A stretch of DNA of 64,000 nucleotides from positions 43,271 through 107,270 of the forward strand of contig JAETNS010000011.1 in assembly GCA_021772015.1 (NCBI GenBank), given 5' to 3'. Made by a program: the position numbers and the translations under genes. This DNA is from Prevotellaceae bacterium. Lineage in GTDB: Bacteria; Bacteroidota; Bacteroidia; Bacteroidales; Muribaculaceae. Shown here in pieces: positions 35,764 to 44,112 of the stretch (position 1 is the stretch's first letter; each line of letters starts with the position of its first letter). The notes beneath the pieces were generated by a model. That model worked only from the letters and a program-made list of their open reading frames with translations. It made no database searches and was not told the origin of the DNA.

Positions 35764-36795
35764 TTATTCGACGATCCAGGTGTCGCCTGCCAGAAGCAGT
35801 TCCCGCAGGGACGAGAAGCCTTTACGGGCTTTCACCTCCTCGACCTGACGGCTTACCTCTTGGTCATAGACGGGAGCCTCTACATCGCGGATGACACCGA
35901 CGGCTACCGGCAGCTCGTGGCCATCCATCATCGCGAGTTGCTGGTGGAGGAAGTTTGACGGGGTATGGGCATCATGGACAAGGACATCGTCGATGGTGTA
36001 TCCGCCTTTGCCGATCTCGACGGCCTTGAGCAGGAATCCATCGGCGACCAGCCCTTTCTCATTGTTTTTGCCGAAGAGCATTTTCTCTCCGTGGCGCAAG
36101 TGTATGGTGCGGTCAGCCCTGACCTCTTTGTCTGTGATCTCCGAATGTATGCCATTGTTGAAGATCATACAGTTCTGGAGGATCTCGATTACCGATGTGC
36201 CTTTGTGGCGCGCTCCGGCGAGCATCACCTCACGCGAGGTGGGGAGGTCGACATCAATGGCGCGTGCGAAAAAGTTGCCACGCGCGCCAAACACCAGTTC
36301 GGCGGGGATGAAAGGATCTTCTGTCGTCCCGTAAGGTGACGACTTGGAGACGAAACCGCGCGCCGATGTCGGGGAATACTGACCCTTGGTCAGACCGTAT
36401 ATGCGGTTGTTGAGCAGCAGTATGTTGATGTCGACGTTACGCCGTACGGCATGTATGAAATGGTTGCCGCCGATGGCGAGTCCGTCGCCGTCGCCCGAAA
36501 CCTCCCATACGGTCATTGCCGGGTTGGCGACTTTGAAGCCTGTGGCGATGGCCGCGCCGCGTCCGTGTATGGTATGGAAGCCGTAGGTGTTCATGTAGTA
36601 GGGCAGGCGCGAGGAGCATCCGATACCGGAGATCACGGCAGTCATTTCCGGGGCTACCCCCAGGTCGGCCATGGCTTTGTGGAGGGAGTTCAGGACAGCG
36701 TGGTCTCCGCATCCTGCACACCAGCGGACGGGTTGGTCATTCTTGTAATCCGCCGCTTTATATAATGTCGCGATACATTCCATAGTCATTCTCAT
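35764..36795 (-). CDS. korB: 2-oxoacid:ferredoxin oxidoreductase, beta subunit
   Basis: The 343-residue subunit binds thiamine diphosphate and a 4Fe-4S cluster. Visible motifs are RWCAGCGDHAVL at the N-terminus, GIGCSSRLPYYM and the TPP-binding SGDGDGLAIGGNHFIHA. Its start overlaps the alpha-subunit stop by 4 nt, so the two are translationally coupled. The complex oxidatively decarboxylates 2-oxoglutarate (or another 2-oxoacid) to the CoA ester and reduces ferredoxin. No delta/ferredoxin subunit gene is adjacent. Confidence 0.94.
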   Translation of the reverse strand: MRMTMECIATLYKAADYKNDQPVRWCAGCGDHAVLNSLHKAMADLGVAPEMTAVISGIGCSSRLPYYMNTYGFHTIHGRGAAIATGFKVANPAMTVWEVSGDGDGLAIGGNHFIHAVRRNVDINILLLNNRIYGLTKGQYSPTSARGFVSKSSPYGTTEDPFIPAELVFGARGNFFARAIDVDLPTSREVMLAGARHKGTSVIEILQNCMIFNNGIHSEITDKEVRADRTIHLRHGEKMLFGKNNEKGLVADGFLLKAVEIGKGGYTIDDVLVHDAHTPSNFLHQQLAMMDGHELPVAVGVIRDVEAPVYDQEVSRQVEEVKARKGFSSLRELLLAGDTWIVE

Positions 36796-38648
36796 TCATC
36801 TTTTGGTAAGAGTTCTTTGACTTTCTCGACAACCTCATGTACCATGAACGGCTGCCCCTCGACTTTGTTTATGCGGAGGAATCTGTGCTCCGGGAAACGG
36901 GCCTGGAGGTAGTCGGCGAACTGCCCTGTGTTCAGCTCGGCGACAATGAGGTTCTTGTAGCGGCGGAATATCTCGCCGGTGTTTCCGGGCAGGGGATTGA
37001 TATAGCGGAACTGGGCGAGAGCGACCTTGTGGCCCTGGCGGTTAAGTTCCTCGGCGGCATCGTAGAGATGTCCGTATGTGCCACCCCATCCGATCAGAAG
37101 GGTGTCGGCTTCGGGAGAGTCACATTTAACCTCCTGCAATGGGATGTCGTTGGCGATACGCGCTACTTTCTCGCGGCGTATCTCGACCATGCGGGCATGG
37201 TTGGCCGGGTCGTTGGAGATCGCTCCGGTCTTCTCGTTCTTCTCCAGACCGCCGAGACGGTGCATCAGACCGGGAGTTCCCGGGATAGCCCAGTAGCGGC
37301 TCAACGACTCCTCGTCACGGAAATAGGGGGTCCAGGTCTGGCGCAGCTCTTGCGGGACGAAACGCGGCTTGATGTCGGGGTATTCGCCCGGTTCGGGTAT
37401 TCTCCAGGCAGATGAACCGTTGCCGATGAATGCGTCGCTTAATAGTATTACGGGGGTCATGTGCTCGACGGCTATGCGGCTGGCCTCATAGGCCATGGTG
37501 AAGCAGTCGGTGGGGGAGACTGGGGCGACAACAGCCAGAGGAGACTCTCCGTTGCGGCCATAGAGAGCTTGCGCCAGGTCGGTCTGCTCTGTCTTGGTCG
37601 GCAGGCCGGTGGATGGACCTCCACGCTGTACGTCTATCACGACCAGTGGCAGCTCGGCCATCACAGCCAGACCGATTGCCTCGCTTTTCAGGGCGAGTCC
37701 GGGGCCGGAAGTGGATGTGGCCGCGAGATTTCCGGCGAAAGACGCGCCTATCGCGGAGCATACCCCGGCGATCTCGTCTTCCATCTGGCAAGCCTTTACC
37801 CCGAGGTCCTTGCGCTTGGCCAGCTCATGCAGGATGTCGGTGGCGGGAGTGATGGGGTATGAACCCAGGAAGAGGGGCAAACCTGATTTCTCGGAAGCCA
37901 TGATCAGCCCCCAGGCGGTAGCCTCGTTGCCTTTGAGGTCAGTATAGGTGCCGGGCTTGATCGGCTCGGTCTCGATCTTGTATGTGGAGACTCCGGCGTG
38001 GATGTTGTGGCCGTAGTCGTATCCGGCGCGGATCACTTTGGTGTTGGCCTCGGCGATCGCGGGCTTTTTGGCGAATTTCCGTTGTATCATCGCCACCGCG
38101 CTTTCCACGGGACGGTCGAAGAGCCAGCAGATGAGTCCGAGGGTGAATATGTTGCGGCATTTGAGGATCGCCTTGTTGTCCATCCCGGAATCCTCCAGGG
38201 CGGCGCGTGTCATTGTCGTGACGGGCACTTCCACCACCTGGGCTGTCACTCCCAGCTCGCGGATGGGGTCGTCGGTCAGGAATTTGGCTTTCTTCAGTCC
38301 TTCCTCCTTGAAGGAGTCTATGTCGGTGATTATCACACCGCCGGGTTTGAGGAACTTGACGTTCTGCTTTAGAGCGGCGGGGTTCATCGCTACCAGCACG
38401 TCACACTGGTCGCCCGGGGTGTGTACTCCGATTCCGATGCTGACCTGGAATCCCGATACCCCACCCAGCGATCCTTGCGGGGCGCGGATCTCGGCGGGAT
38501 AATCCGGGAAAGTCGACACGGAGTTGCCCAGGCCGGCGGAAACGTTTGTGAAGATGTTTCCGGCCAGCTGCATTCCGTCGCCCGAGTCGCCGGAAAATCT
38601 TACGGCGACTTTGTCGAGCGTCTTAACTCTTTGGTTTGTGTTGTCCAT
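36792..38648 (-). CDS. korA: 2-oxoacid:ferredoxin oxidoreductase, fused gamma-alpha subunit
   Basis: The 618-residue chain joins the gamma domain (residues 1-190, VAVRFSGDSGDGMQLAGNIF) and the alpha domain (from about 200: GNEATAWGLIMASEKSGLPLFLGSYPITPATDILHEL). The combination is typical of 2-oxoglutarate-type enzymes. The conserved QRGGPSTGLPTKTEQTDL is present. Its own divergent promoter lies about 120 nt upstream, facing the polyprenyl synthase promoter. korB follows with a 4-nt overlap. Confidence 0.94.
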   Translation of the reverse strand: MDNTNQRVKTLDKVAVRFSGDSGDGMQLAGNIFTNVSAGLGNSVSTFPDYPAEIRAPQGSLGGVSGFQVSIGIGVHTPGDQCDVLVAMNPAALKQNVKFLKPGGVIITDIDSFKEEGLKKAKFLTDDPIRELGVTAQVVEVPVTTMTRAALEDSGMDNKAILKCRNIFTLGLICWLFDRPVESAVAMIQRKFAKKPAIAEANTKVIRAGYDYGHNIHAGVSTYKIETEPIKPGTYTDLKGNEATAWGLIMASEKSGLPLFLGSYPITPATDILHELAKRKDLGVKACQMEDEIAGVCSAIGASFAGNLAATSTSGPGLALKSEAIGLAVMAELPLVVIDVQRGGPSTGLPTKTEQTDLAQALYGRNGESPLAVVAPVSPTDCFTMAYEASRIAVEHMTPVILLSDAFIGNGSSAWRIPEPGEYPDIKPRFVPQELRQTWTPYFRDEESLSRYWAIPGTPGLMHRLGGLEKNEKTGAISNDPANHARMVEIRREKVARIANDIPLQEVKCDSPEADTLLIGWGGTYGHLYDAAEELNRQGHKVALAQFRYINPLPGNTGEIFRRYKNLIVAELNTGQFADYLQARFPEHRFLRINKVEGQPFMVHEVVEKVKELLPKDE

Positions 38649-38766
38649 GATGTATTCCTTTAAAGGGATAACTTTGGTGGAAATGACTGGAAGATAAGTA
38701 ATTGCCTGTGTTAGACCGGCTAATTGCCTATCCCTGATTTAATATTTGGTTTATATCATTCGCCCA

Positions 38767-38774
38767 CAAAGTTA
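38767..38774 (-). promoter_or_regulatory. -7 promoter box for korA-korB
   Basis: On the minus strand this reads TAACTTTG, a perfect consensus match 118 nt upstream of the korA ATG. Confidence 0.7.
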
Positions 38775-38816
38775 ACTTTTTCCGTGGGAATTTATAGTGT
38801 TTCCGAGAAGTTTTCG

Positions 38817-38824
38817 TAATTTTG
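38817..38824 (+). promoter_or_regulatory. -7 promoter box for the polyprenyl synthase
   Basis: TAATTTTG matches TAnnTTTG, only 19 nt before the GTG start at 38844, implying a very short leader of about 13 nt. Confidence 0.65.
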
Positions 38825-38843
38825 CGCTGAAAATTTCAAGAAA

Positions 38844-39824
38844 GTGACTACCTTCCAGACCATCCGGCATACCCTGGCTCCGGAGTTGAAGCGGCTCAAC
38901 GATTTGATATCGGCCACTTTGACTTCTCCCAACGTCTTGATGAACAAGGTGGTGGAAACTTATCTTGAAAAGAAAGGGAAGCAGATCAGGCCGGTAATGG
39001 TGATCCTCAGTGCACGTCTGCTCGGAGAGGTCAATGACAACGTGATAAAAGGCGCGGTCGCTGTCGAGTTGCTTCATAACGCGTCGTTGATACATGATGA
39101 TGTTGTGGATGATACCCGTGTCCGTCGCGATGCTTTGACCATCAATGGATTATGGGATAATCATCTGGCGGTGCTGATAGGGGATTTCTTCCTTTCCAAC
39201 TCATTGATACTTGCTTCCGAGACTGGGGATATCCGTATAGTCGGGTCGATTGCGTCGCTTGGGCGGTTGTTGTCGATCGGTGAGCTTGATGAGATCTACA
39301 ATGCCCGTTACAACAATCTCGACGAGGAGGCGTATTTCAATATCATTTATCGTAAGACCGCATCGTTGTTCGTAAGCTGCGCGGAGGTGGGTGCCGCGGC
39401 TGCCGGGGAGACAGATGCTGCCCGTCTGACGGCTCTCCGTGAATTTGCGCGTCTGCTTGGACTGTGTTTCCAGATCAAGGATGACATTTTTGATTATTTC
39501 CCTGACGGGGAGATCGGCAAACCCACAGGCAATGACCTGCGGGAAGGGAAGATAACATTGCCGTTGCTCCATGTTCTTGAGAGTTGTCAGGGAGAGGAGC
39601 GTGATCGTATGGCTGATCTGGCCCGTAAGGATGCGCTGACTCCCGGAGAAATTTCCTTGCTGATAGATTACGCGGTCTCCAATGGTGGCATAGAATATGC
39701 CCGGCAGACCATGAACCGGTTGCGCGAGGAGGCTTGCGCGGTGTTATGCGAAAACTTCCCTCCATCCGAGACCCGAGAGGCATTCATATCCCTTCTGGAC
39801 TTCATCATAAACCGCGACCATTGA
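38844..39824 (+). CDS. ispB: Polyprenyl diphosphate synthase (octaprenyl type)
   Basis: The 326-residue class I prenyltransferase extends FPP with isopentenyl units to make the side chain of quinones. The first Asp-rich motif is SLIHDDVVDDT and the second QIKDDIFDY, both intact. The start is GTG (VTTFQTIRHTL); no upstream ATG is in frame. Chain length cannot be told reliably from the sequence. The gene appears monocistronic, with a promoter box 19 nt upstream. Confidence 0.94.
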   Translation: MTTFQTIRHTLAPELKRLNDLISATLTSPNVLMNKVVETYLEKKGKQIRPVMVILSARLLGEVNDNVIKGAVAVELLHNASLIHDDVVDDTRVRRDALTINGLWDNHLAVLIGDFFLSNSLILASETGDIRIVGSIASLGRLLSIGELDEIYNARYNNLDEEAYFNIIYRKTASLFVSCAEVGAAAAGETDAARLTALREFARLLGLCFQIKDDIFDYFPDGEIGKPTGNDLREGKITLPLLHVLESCQGEERDRMADLARKDALTPGEISLLIDYAVSNGGIEYARQTMNRLREEACAVLCENFPPSETREAFISLLDFIINRDH

Positions 39825-40022
39825 CGTAGGAGGGGCTATCCCTTCGATTTTGTGTTCCGGCGTGTCGAAATATGGCACGCCATTTGTTTTTTGTGCCAAA
39901 AGTCAGGCCTATATTGCAACTTTAGTCGATTCCATATTGTTCTACCCTTGAAGCGCGTCGCGGACTGCAAACCAAAATTCACATTTCCGCCTATGCGCCC
40001 ATAATTTAAAACAATAGAAAAC

Positions 40023-40901
40023 ATGGGCTTCAAGAAAATATGTCTGTCAGCGATGTTGCCCGCCATGACATTTATGGCGGCCGGATGTTCCGGCCGTGGC
40101 GATGTCAAAGATCCATTTGTCGATTTTCCCGATGATGAGAAGCTTGCGGAGGTTGTTTCCGTTGTTGACAAGCCTTCGACCACCGACACGGTCTTTTCTT
40201 TCGACGGACGGGAGGTCGAGACGCTCCAGATCGCGCGTGTTTTCCCCACGGAATATTCCGATGTGTTTTTTTCGATCAGGGTGTTCGCCCTGAAGGGTGA
40301 GAATCCGGTCAATATGGGGCTCGCGCGCATAATCAGCGAGGACTTCTCGACGGTGGCAGGCGGTGATGTTCATTACGACCTTCATGAGACCACTGCCCGC
40401 GCTGTGACCGAACAGATTGATTATTATGGCAAGGTGTTCAACGACACGATTCTCCCGCAGTTGCGCGAATCGGTCGTGAATGGCTTTTATGTCAATGTCG
40501 ACCTGCGGCCTGCGTGGGTGTCGGCTGACGGAGATGTCTATACGTACTCATCATATCAGGAGTCATGTGCGGGGGGCGCACCCGCCGAGATTTCCTGTTA
40601 CTATATCAGCTTTTCCCGGAGACTTGGCCGTCAGATGACATTCGACGATCTCGTGGCTCCCGCAGACCGCCACGCGGTCAGGGAGCGGCTTCTGGCGCAG
40701 ATGGCGGGGGATGCCGGGAAAACGGTTGAGGAATACCTTGGCTGGCTGACAGATTATGTCAATCCGGAAGCGCCGAAGCGTTTCACGGTAGATGATTTCC
40801 CGATCGGTTATGTGGCCTCCTATCGTTCAGGACTCGTGTTTTCATATCCCCAGGGTGCTATCGCCCCTGTGTCGAGAGGCTGCCCTCTGTTTTTTCTTTG
40901 A
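40023..40901 (+). CDS. DUF3298/DUF4163-type lipoprotein, possibly frameshifted at the end
   Basis: The 292-residue precursor has a lipoprotein signal (PAMTFMAAGC). The C-terminal half looks like the DUF3298 domain (RQMTFDDLV, FTVDDFPIGYVASYRSGLVFSYPQGAIAPVSRG). The terminus, CPLFFL then TGA, falls right after a run of six T (40890-40895). One extra T would instead give FFSLKNFIGFP and TAA, closer to the way this domain usually ends. Whether the sequence is correct cannot be judged here. Probably an envelope protein of unknown role. Confidence 0.8.
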   Translation: MGFKKICLSAMLPAMTFMAAGCSGRGDVKDPFVDFPDDEKLAEVVSVVDKPSTTDTVFSFDGREVETLQIARVFPTEYSDVFFSIRVFALKGENPVNMGLARIISEDFSTVAGGDVHYDLHETTARAVTEQIDYYGKVFNDTILPQLRESVVNGFYVNVDLRPAWVSADGDVYTYSSYQESCAGGAPAEISCYYISFSRRLGRQMTFDDLVAPADRHAVRERLLAQMAGDAGKTVEEYLGWLTDYVNPEAPKRFTVDDFPIGYVASYRSGLVFSYPQGAIAPVSRGCPLFFL

Positions 40902-40954
40902 AAAACTTCATCGGGTTTCCATAATTTCATGATGCGTTCTGACGTTATGAGAAT

Positions 40955-41791
40955 ATGGCAGCCCCATCTCTTACATTGGAAGTCTTGATTGCTACCTGCG
41001 GCCCGGATGGAGGACGCAAGGTCGAGGCAATGGACCTTCCGGAGATCCCGCAGGTCAGTTACCTTGTGTCATGGCAGAATTCCCGCGACGAGGAGATCCC
41101 TTCCTCATTGGCGGTTCGCGAAGATGTCAGGGTGACACGTCTTGACGGGATCGGGCTGTCGCGCAACCGCAACAATTGCCTTGATCATGCCAAGGGGGAT
41201 ATTCTGCTGATCGCTGATGATGATCTTGTGCTGTATCCCGAAGGGCTGTCGGCAATATTGAAGGTGTTCGGGGAGAATCCCCGATTGGATTACGGCTCGT
41301 TCATGTATGATTCGGATGTCCCGAAAACTTATCCTGTTAAGGAAACCTCTCTTGCAAGATTGCCGAAATATTTCTACCAGACATCCTTTGAGATCGCCCT
41401 TAGGCGTGATTCCAAGGCCGGGCAGCTTCGTTTTCCTGAAAATTTCGGCCTTGGAGCCGGATATTTCACTGCCGGAGAGGAGGAGCTGCTCCTGAAAAAA
41501 GCGCGCCGCAATTGTCTGGAATGCCGTTTTTTCCCGATAAAGATAGCTCTTCATAAAGGGCCGACCACAGGTGTGATGCCCAGGTTGGCAGATGGTGCGA
41601 TACGTGCCAGGGGAGCGCTCACCGCCGTGGAGAATCCCCTGACGTGGCCTGCGAGGATATTGTTAGGGAGCTGGAGGATATGGCGGGCCGGTCAGGCTTC
41701 TTTCCCGACCGCGTTCAGGCTGATGGCTGTCGGGGCTGTGCGCGCGGTATTCTGCAATGATGTGAAACCTTACCTCGGATCACCCATATGA
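40955..41791 (+). CDS. GT2-family glycosyltransferase
   Basis: The protein has 278 residues with a nucleotide-sugar-binding N-terminal fold (LEVLIATCGPDG, GIGLSRNRNNCLDHAKGDILLIADDDLVLYPEG). The acidic metal triad is IADDD and a late basic segment (GPTTGVMPRLAD) follows. There is no transmembrane helix, though a C-terminal amphipathic part (WPARILLGSWRIWRAG) could touch the membrane. It overlaps the next GT2 gene by 4 nt, so the two act in one pathway, probably capsule or O-antigen-type glycan synthesis. Confidence 0.9.
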   Translation: MAAPSLTLEVLIATCGPDGGRKVEAMDLPEIPQVSYLVSWQNSRDEEIPSSLAVREDVRVTRLDGIGLSRNRNNCLDHAKGDILLIADDDLVLYPEGLSAILKVFGENPRLDYGSFMYDSDVPKTYPVKETSLARLPKYFYQTSFEIALRRDSKAGQLRFPENFGLGAGYFTAGEEELLLKKARRNCLECRFFPIKIALHKGPTTGVMPRLADGAIRARGALTAVENPLTWPARILLGSWRIWRAGQASFPTAFRLMAVGAVRAVFCNDVKPYLGSPI

Positions 41792-42720
41792 ATGCTGAAT
41801 TCCCCCTGACCGTGGTGATACCGGTCTACAACAGAGCCGAACGGGTGAAAGCGACGCTGCGGTCTATCCTCGCCCAGGATTTCCGTCCATTGAAAATAGT
41901 GCTGGTTGACAATGGTTCGACAGACGGCTCCTTGGACGTGCTGCAGGAGTGGCGGAAGCAGGTTGATTCCCCTGATTTTGTGGTCACTGTCGTGGAAGAG
42001 CATCTTCCGGGAGCGGCTGCGGCCAGAAACCGGGGCTTGTGTGAGGTGACAACCCCGCTTACGATGTTTTTCGACAGTGACGACCTTATGGAGCCGGGAC
42101 ACTGCCGTAGGGCAATCGAGGCGTTTGACGGCAATCCCGGAGCGGATGTTATAGGCTGGGACTGTGAGGAGATCTATCCTGACGGCAGTCGGCGCTATAC
42201 CAGGTTTGCAGACAAAGATATTCTGTGGTGGAATATTTTCCACGGTTCCATGGCCACGCAAAGGTATGTGGCCACCACAGAACTGTTTCGTCGTGTCGGG
42301 GGCTGGAATCCTGATTGCCGTGGATGGGATGATATGGAGCTTGGCCATCGGATCCTCGCGATGAACCCGAAAATTGTAAAATTGGCAGGCAAACCGACTG
42401 TCAACATCATAATTACCGACGACTCGATAACAGGCACAAATTTTTCCGCAAAATCAGCCTTATGGGAGCATGCCCTCGACCTTGTCGAGTCCACACTGCA
42501 ATCTGAAGACCGCTTCATGCGCCGTGCCTTGAATCTGCGCCGCGCTGTTCTCGCTGGGGATTACCGCAAAGAGGGAGCTGTCAATGAATCCCGCCGGCTC
42601 CTGTCGGAGATTTTGGCCAAAGAGCCGTCTGCCTACCACCGTTTGCTATACCGCATTGCGGTGGTTTACAAAGGACTTGGACTTCCCGGAATCTCGCACC
42701 TCCTACGTCCGCTATTCTGA
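41788..42720 (+). CDS. GT2-family glycosyltransferase
   Basis: This 310-residue protein starts with the classical GT-A sequence FPLTVVIPVYNRAERVKATLRSIL, followed by VDNGSTDGSLDVL and the metal-binding FFDSDD. The acceptor-side motif GWDDMELGHRI contains the usual catalytic acidic residues. The C-terminal 80 residues are helical. It is coupled to the previous GT2 by a 4-nt overlap. The sugar donor cannot be predicted. Confidence 0.93.
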   Translation: MNAEFPLTVVIPVYNRAERVKATLRSILAQDFRPLKIVLVDNGSTDGSLDVLQEWRKQVDSPDFVVTVVEEHLPGAAAARNRGLCEVTTPLTMFFDSDDLMEPGHCRRAIEAFDGNPGADVIGWDCEEIYPDGSRRYTRFADKDILWWNIFHGSMATQRYVATTELFRRVGGWNPDCRGWDDMELGHRILAMNPKIVKLAGKPTVNIIITDDSITGTNFSAKSALWEHALDLVESTLQSEDRFMRRALNLRRAVLAGDYRKEGAVNESRRLLSEILAKEPSAYHRLLYRIAVVYKGLGLPGISHLLRPLF

Positions 42721-42766
42721 GAGCTGTGCTTCGCTCTTCGATTGCTTTTTCTCAACCATAACTTGG

Positions 42767-42852
42767 AACTCTCACAGATTACACGGATTACACAGAGACC
42801 ATCCGGAGCGCTTCCTATGTAATCTGTGTAATCCGTGTAATCTGTGAGAGTT
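42767..42852. repeat. Perfect 30-bp inverted repeat
   Basis: The arms at 42767-42796 and 42823-42852 are exact reverse complements over 30 bp (each contains CAGATTACACGGATTACACA) and flank a 26-nt spacer. Each arm contains an internal near-repeat (GATTACAC twice). It lies just after the second GT2 and before two further hairpins. It probably belongs to a family of dispersed repeats; a stem-loop RNA role is possible. Confidence 0.9.
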
Positions 42853-42889
42853 TCAAAAATAAGTAATAGAAATCTGGAGAGAGCATATC

Positions 42890-42927
42890 GATCCTTTTAG
42901 TTGAAGGATCACCTTGTAGTTGAGGTG
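42890..42927. other. Pair of adjacent small hairpins
   Basis: GATCCTT/AAGGATC (42890-42896 with 42904-42910) is followed directly by CACCT/AGGTG (42910-42914 with 42923-42927). Both loops contain the same core TAGTTG. They lie in the 230-nt gap between the GT2 pair and pdxA; no T-run follows, so they are unlikely to be a simple terminator. Confidence 0.5.
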
Positions 42928-42950
42928 AATGTTATAAAGTTTGAATGGGG

Positions 42951-44039
42951 TTATTTTTCTTTTGAAAGGTCGAGGACGACGTTGTCTTTCGACTTGTCGA
43001 CATACTGGCGGCGCAGAGGATTGGCTGTGCGCTCGGCGTGGTTGAGGCGATGGCGGTAGATGTCAATGGCGGCGTACAGGGCCTCACGGATTGAGTCGGG
43101 CGACGCTTCCCCTTTTCCCGCGATGTCGAAGCCTGTGCCGTGGTCGGGTGATGTCCTGACGAATGGGAGGCCGGCGGTGAAGTTTACTCCTGATCCTCCG
43201 GCCAATGTCTTGAAGGGGGCGAGTCCCTGGTCATGATACATCGCCAGTATGCCGTCGAATTTCTTGTAGTTGCCGCTTCCGAAGAATCCGTCGGCGGCGT
43301 ATGGACCGAAAACATGTATCTTCTTGCCTCGGCATTCCTCGACGGCGGGAAGTATGATCTCTTTCTCTTCAGATCCGAGGAGCCCGTCATCTCCGGCATG
43401 CGGATTAAGTCCAAGCACTGCTATACGGGGTTTGACGATGCCGAAATCCTGTGTCAGCGAGTCGTTCAGGAGGCCGATTTTCTCGACAAGCGATTCCTTT
43501 GTGATGGCTTCCGCCACTTTCGACAAGGGGAGATGGATAGTCGCGAGGGCCACACGGATGTTTTCGTTGAAAAGTATCATCAGGGCCTTGTTGCCGTCTC
43601 CTATCGAAGATTCCAGATATTCAGTGTGACCGGGGAAAGAGAATAGTTCGCTGTGGATGGTTGCCTTGTTGACAGGTGCTGTGAGCAGCACATCTATTTT
43701 TCCTGCACGGAGGTCGGCTACAGCCCGTTCGAGGGCTTCGAAGGCCGCTTTCCCGGCTTCGGCGGACGGATGGCCCGGCTCGACCTTGGCCTCCTCTCCG
43801 ATGACATTTATGATTGAAGCCTGTCCGTCGGCGGCAGCTTCGGCCTCCTTTATCTGCACTGGAGCCTGTCCCTGCAGGCCGAGCTGCTTGCGGTAATTGG
43901 CGGCGATTTTAGCCGACCCGTAGACAATCGGGGTGCATAACTCGAACAGACGGTTGTCATCGAGCATTTTGAGGATCACCTCATAGCCGATTCCATTGTA
44001 ATCTCCATGGGTGATACCCACTTTTATTTTGTCTGACAT
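42951..44039 (-). CDS. pdxA: 4-hydroxythreonine-4-phosphate dehydrogenase
   Basis: The 362-residue enzyme oxidises 4-phosphohydroxythreonine in the DXP-dependent pathway to pyridoxal phosphate. The N-terminus KVGITHGDYNGIGYEVILKML, the metal-binding FPGHTEYLE and HDQGLAPFKTL, and the C-terminal RTSPDHGTGFDIAGKG are all family signatures. It is the last gene of the run rlmN-DUF1573-DUF1573-WYL-pdxA, with a 73-nt spacer before it. Confidence 0.97.
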   Translation of the reverse strand: MSDKIKVGITHGDYNGIGYEVILKMLDDNRLFELCTPIVYGSAKIAANYRKQLGLQGQAPVQIKEAEAAADGQASIINVIGEEAKVEPGHPSAEAGKAAFEALERAVADLRAGKIDVLLTAPVNKATIHSELFSFPGHTEYLESSIGDGNKALMILFNENIRVALATIHLPLSKVAEAITKESLVEKIGLLNDSLTQDFGIVKPRIAVLGLNPHAGDDGLLGSEEKEIILPAVEECRGKKIHVFGPYAADGFFGSGNYKKFDGILAMYHDQGLAPFKTLAGGSGVNFTAGLPFVRTSPDHGTGFDIAGKGEASPDSIREALYAAIDIYRHRLNHAERTANPLRRQYVDKSKDNVVLDLSKEK

Positions 44040-44112
44040 GATATTATATCTATATATGTGTTGGTGAAAACTCTGTTATAGTCGGATTGTGGATAATGAC
44101 CGTGGCCGTCGG

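Noticed and set aside
38669..38676. TAACTTTG on the plus strand near the korA start
   Set aside because: It points away from korA and lies 170 nt before the polyprenyl synthase, which has a nearer box at 38817-38824; probably chance.
39873..39898. TGGCAC-N5-TTGT resembling a sigma-54 -24/-12 promoter upstream of the DUF3298 gene
   Set aside because: The TTGC box reads TTGT, the same bases form a TGGCAC/GTGCCA hairpin just after the polyprenyl synthase, and it is about 135 nt from the next start. A decaying terminator explains it better.
40955..42720. GT2 pair as part of a capsule locus
   Set aside because: No flippase, polymerase or sugar-precursor cluster is adjacent; ugd and the initiating transferase are 11 kb away on separate transcripts.
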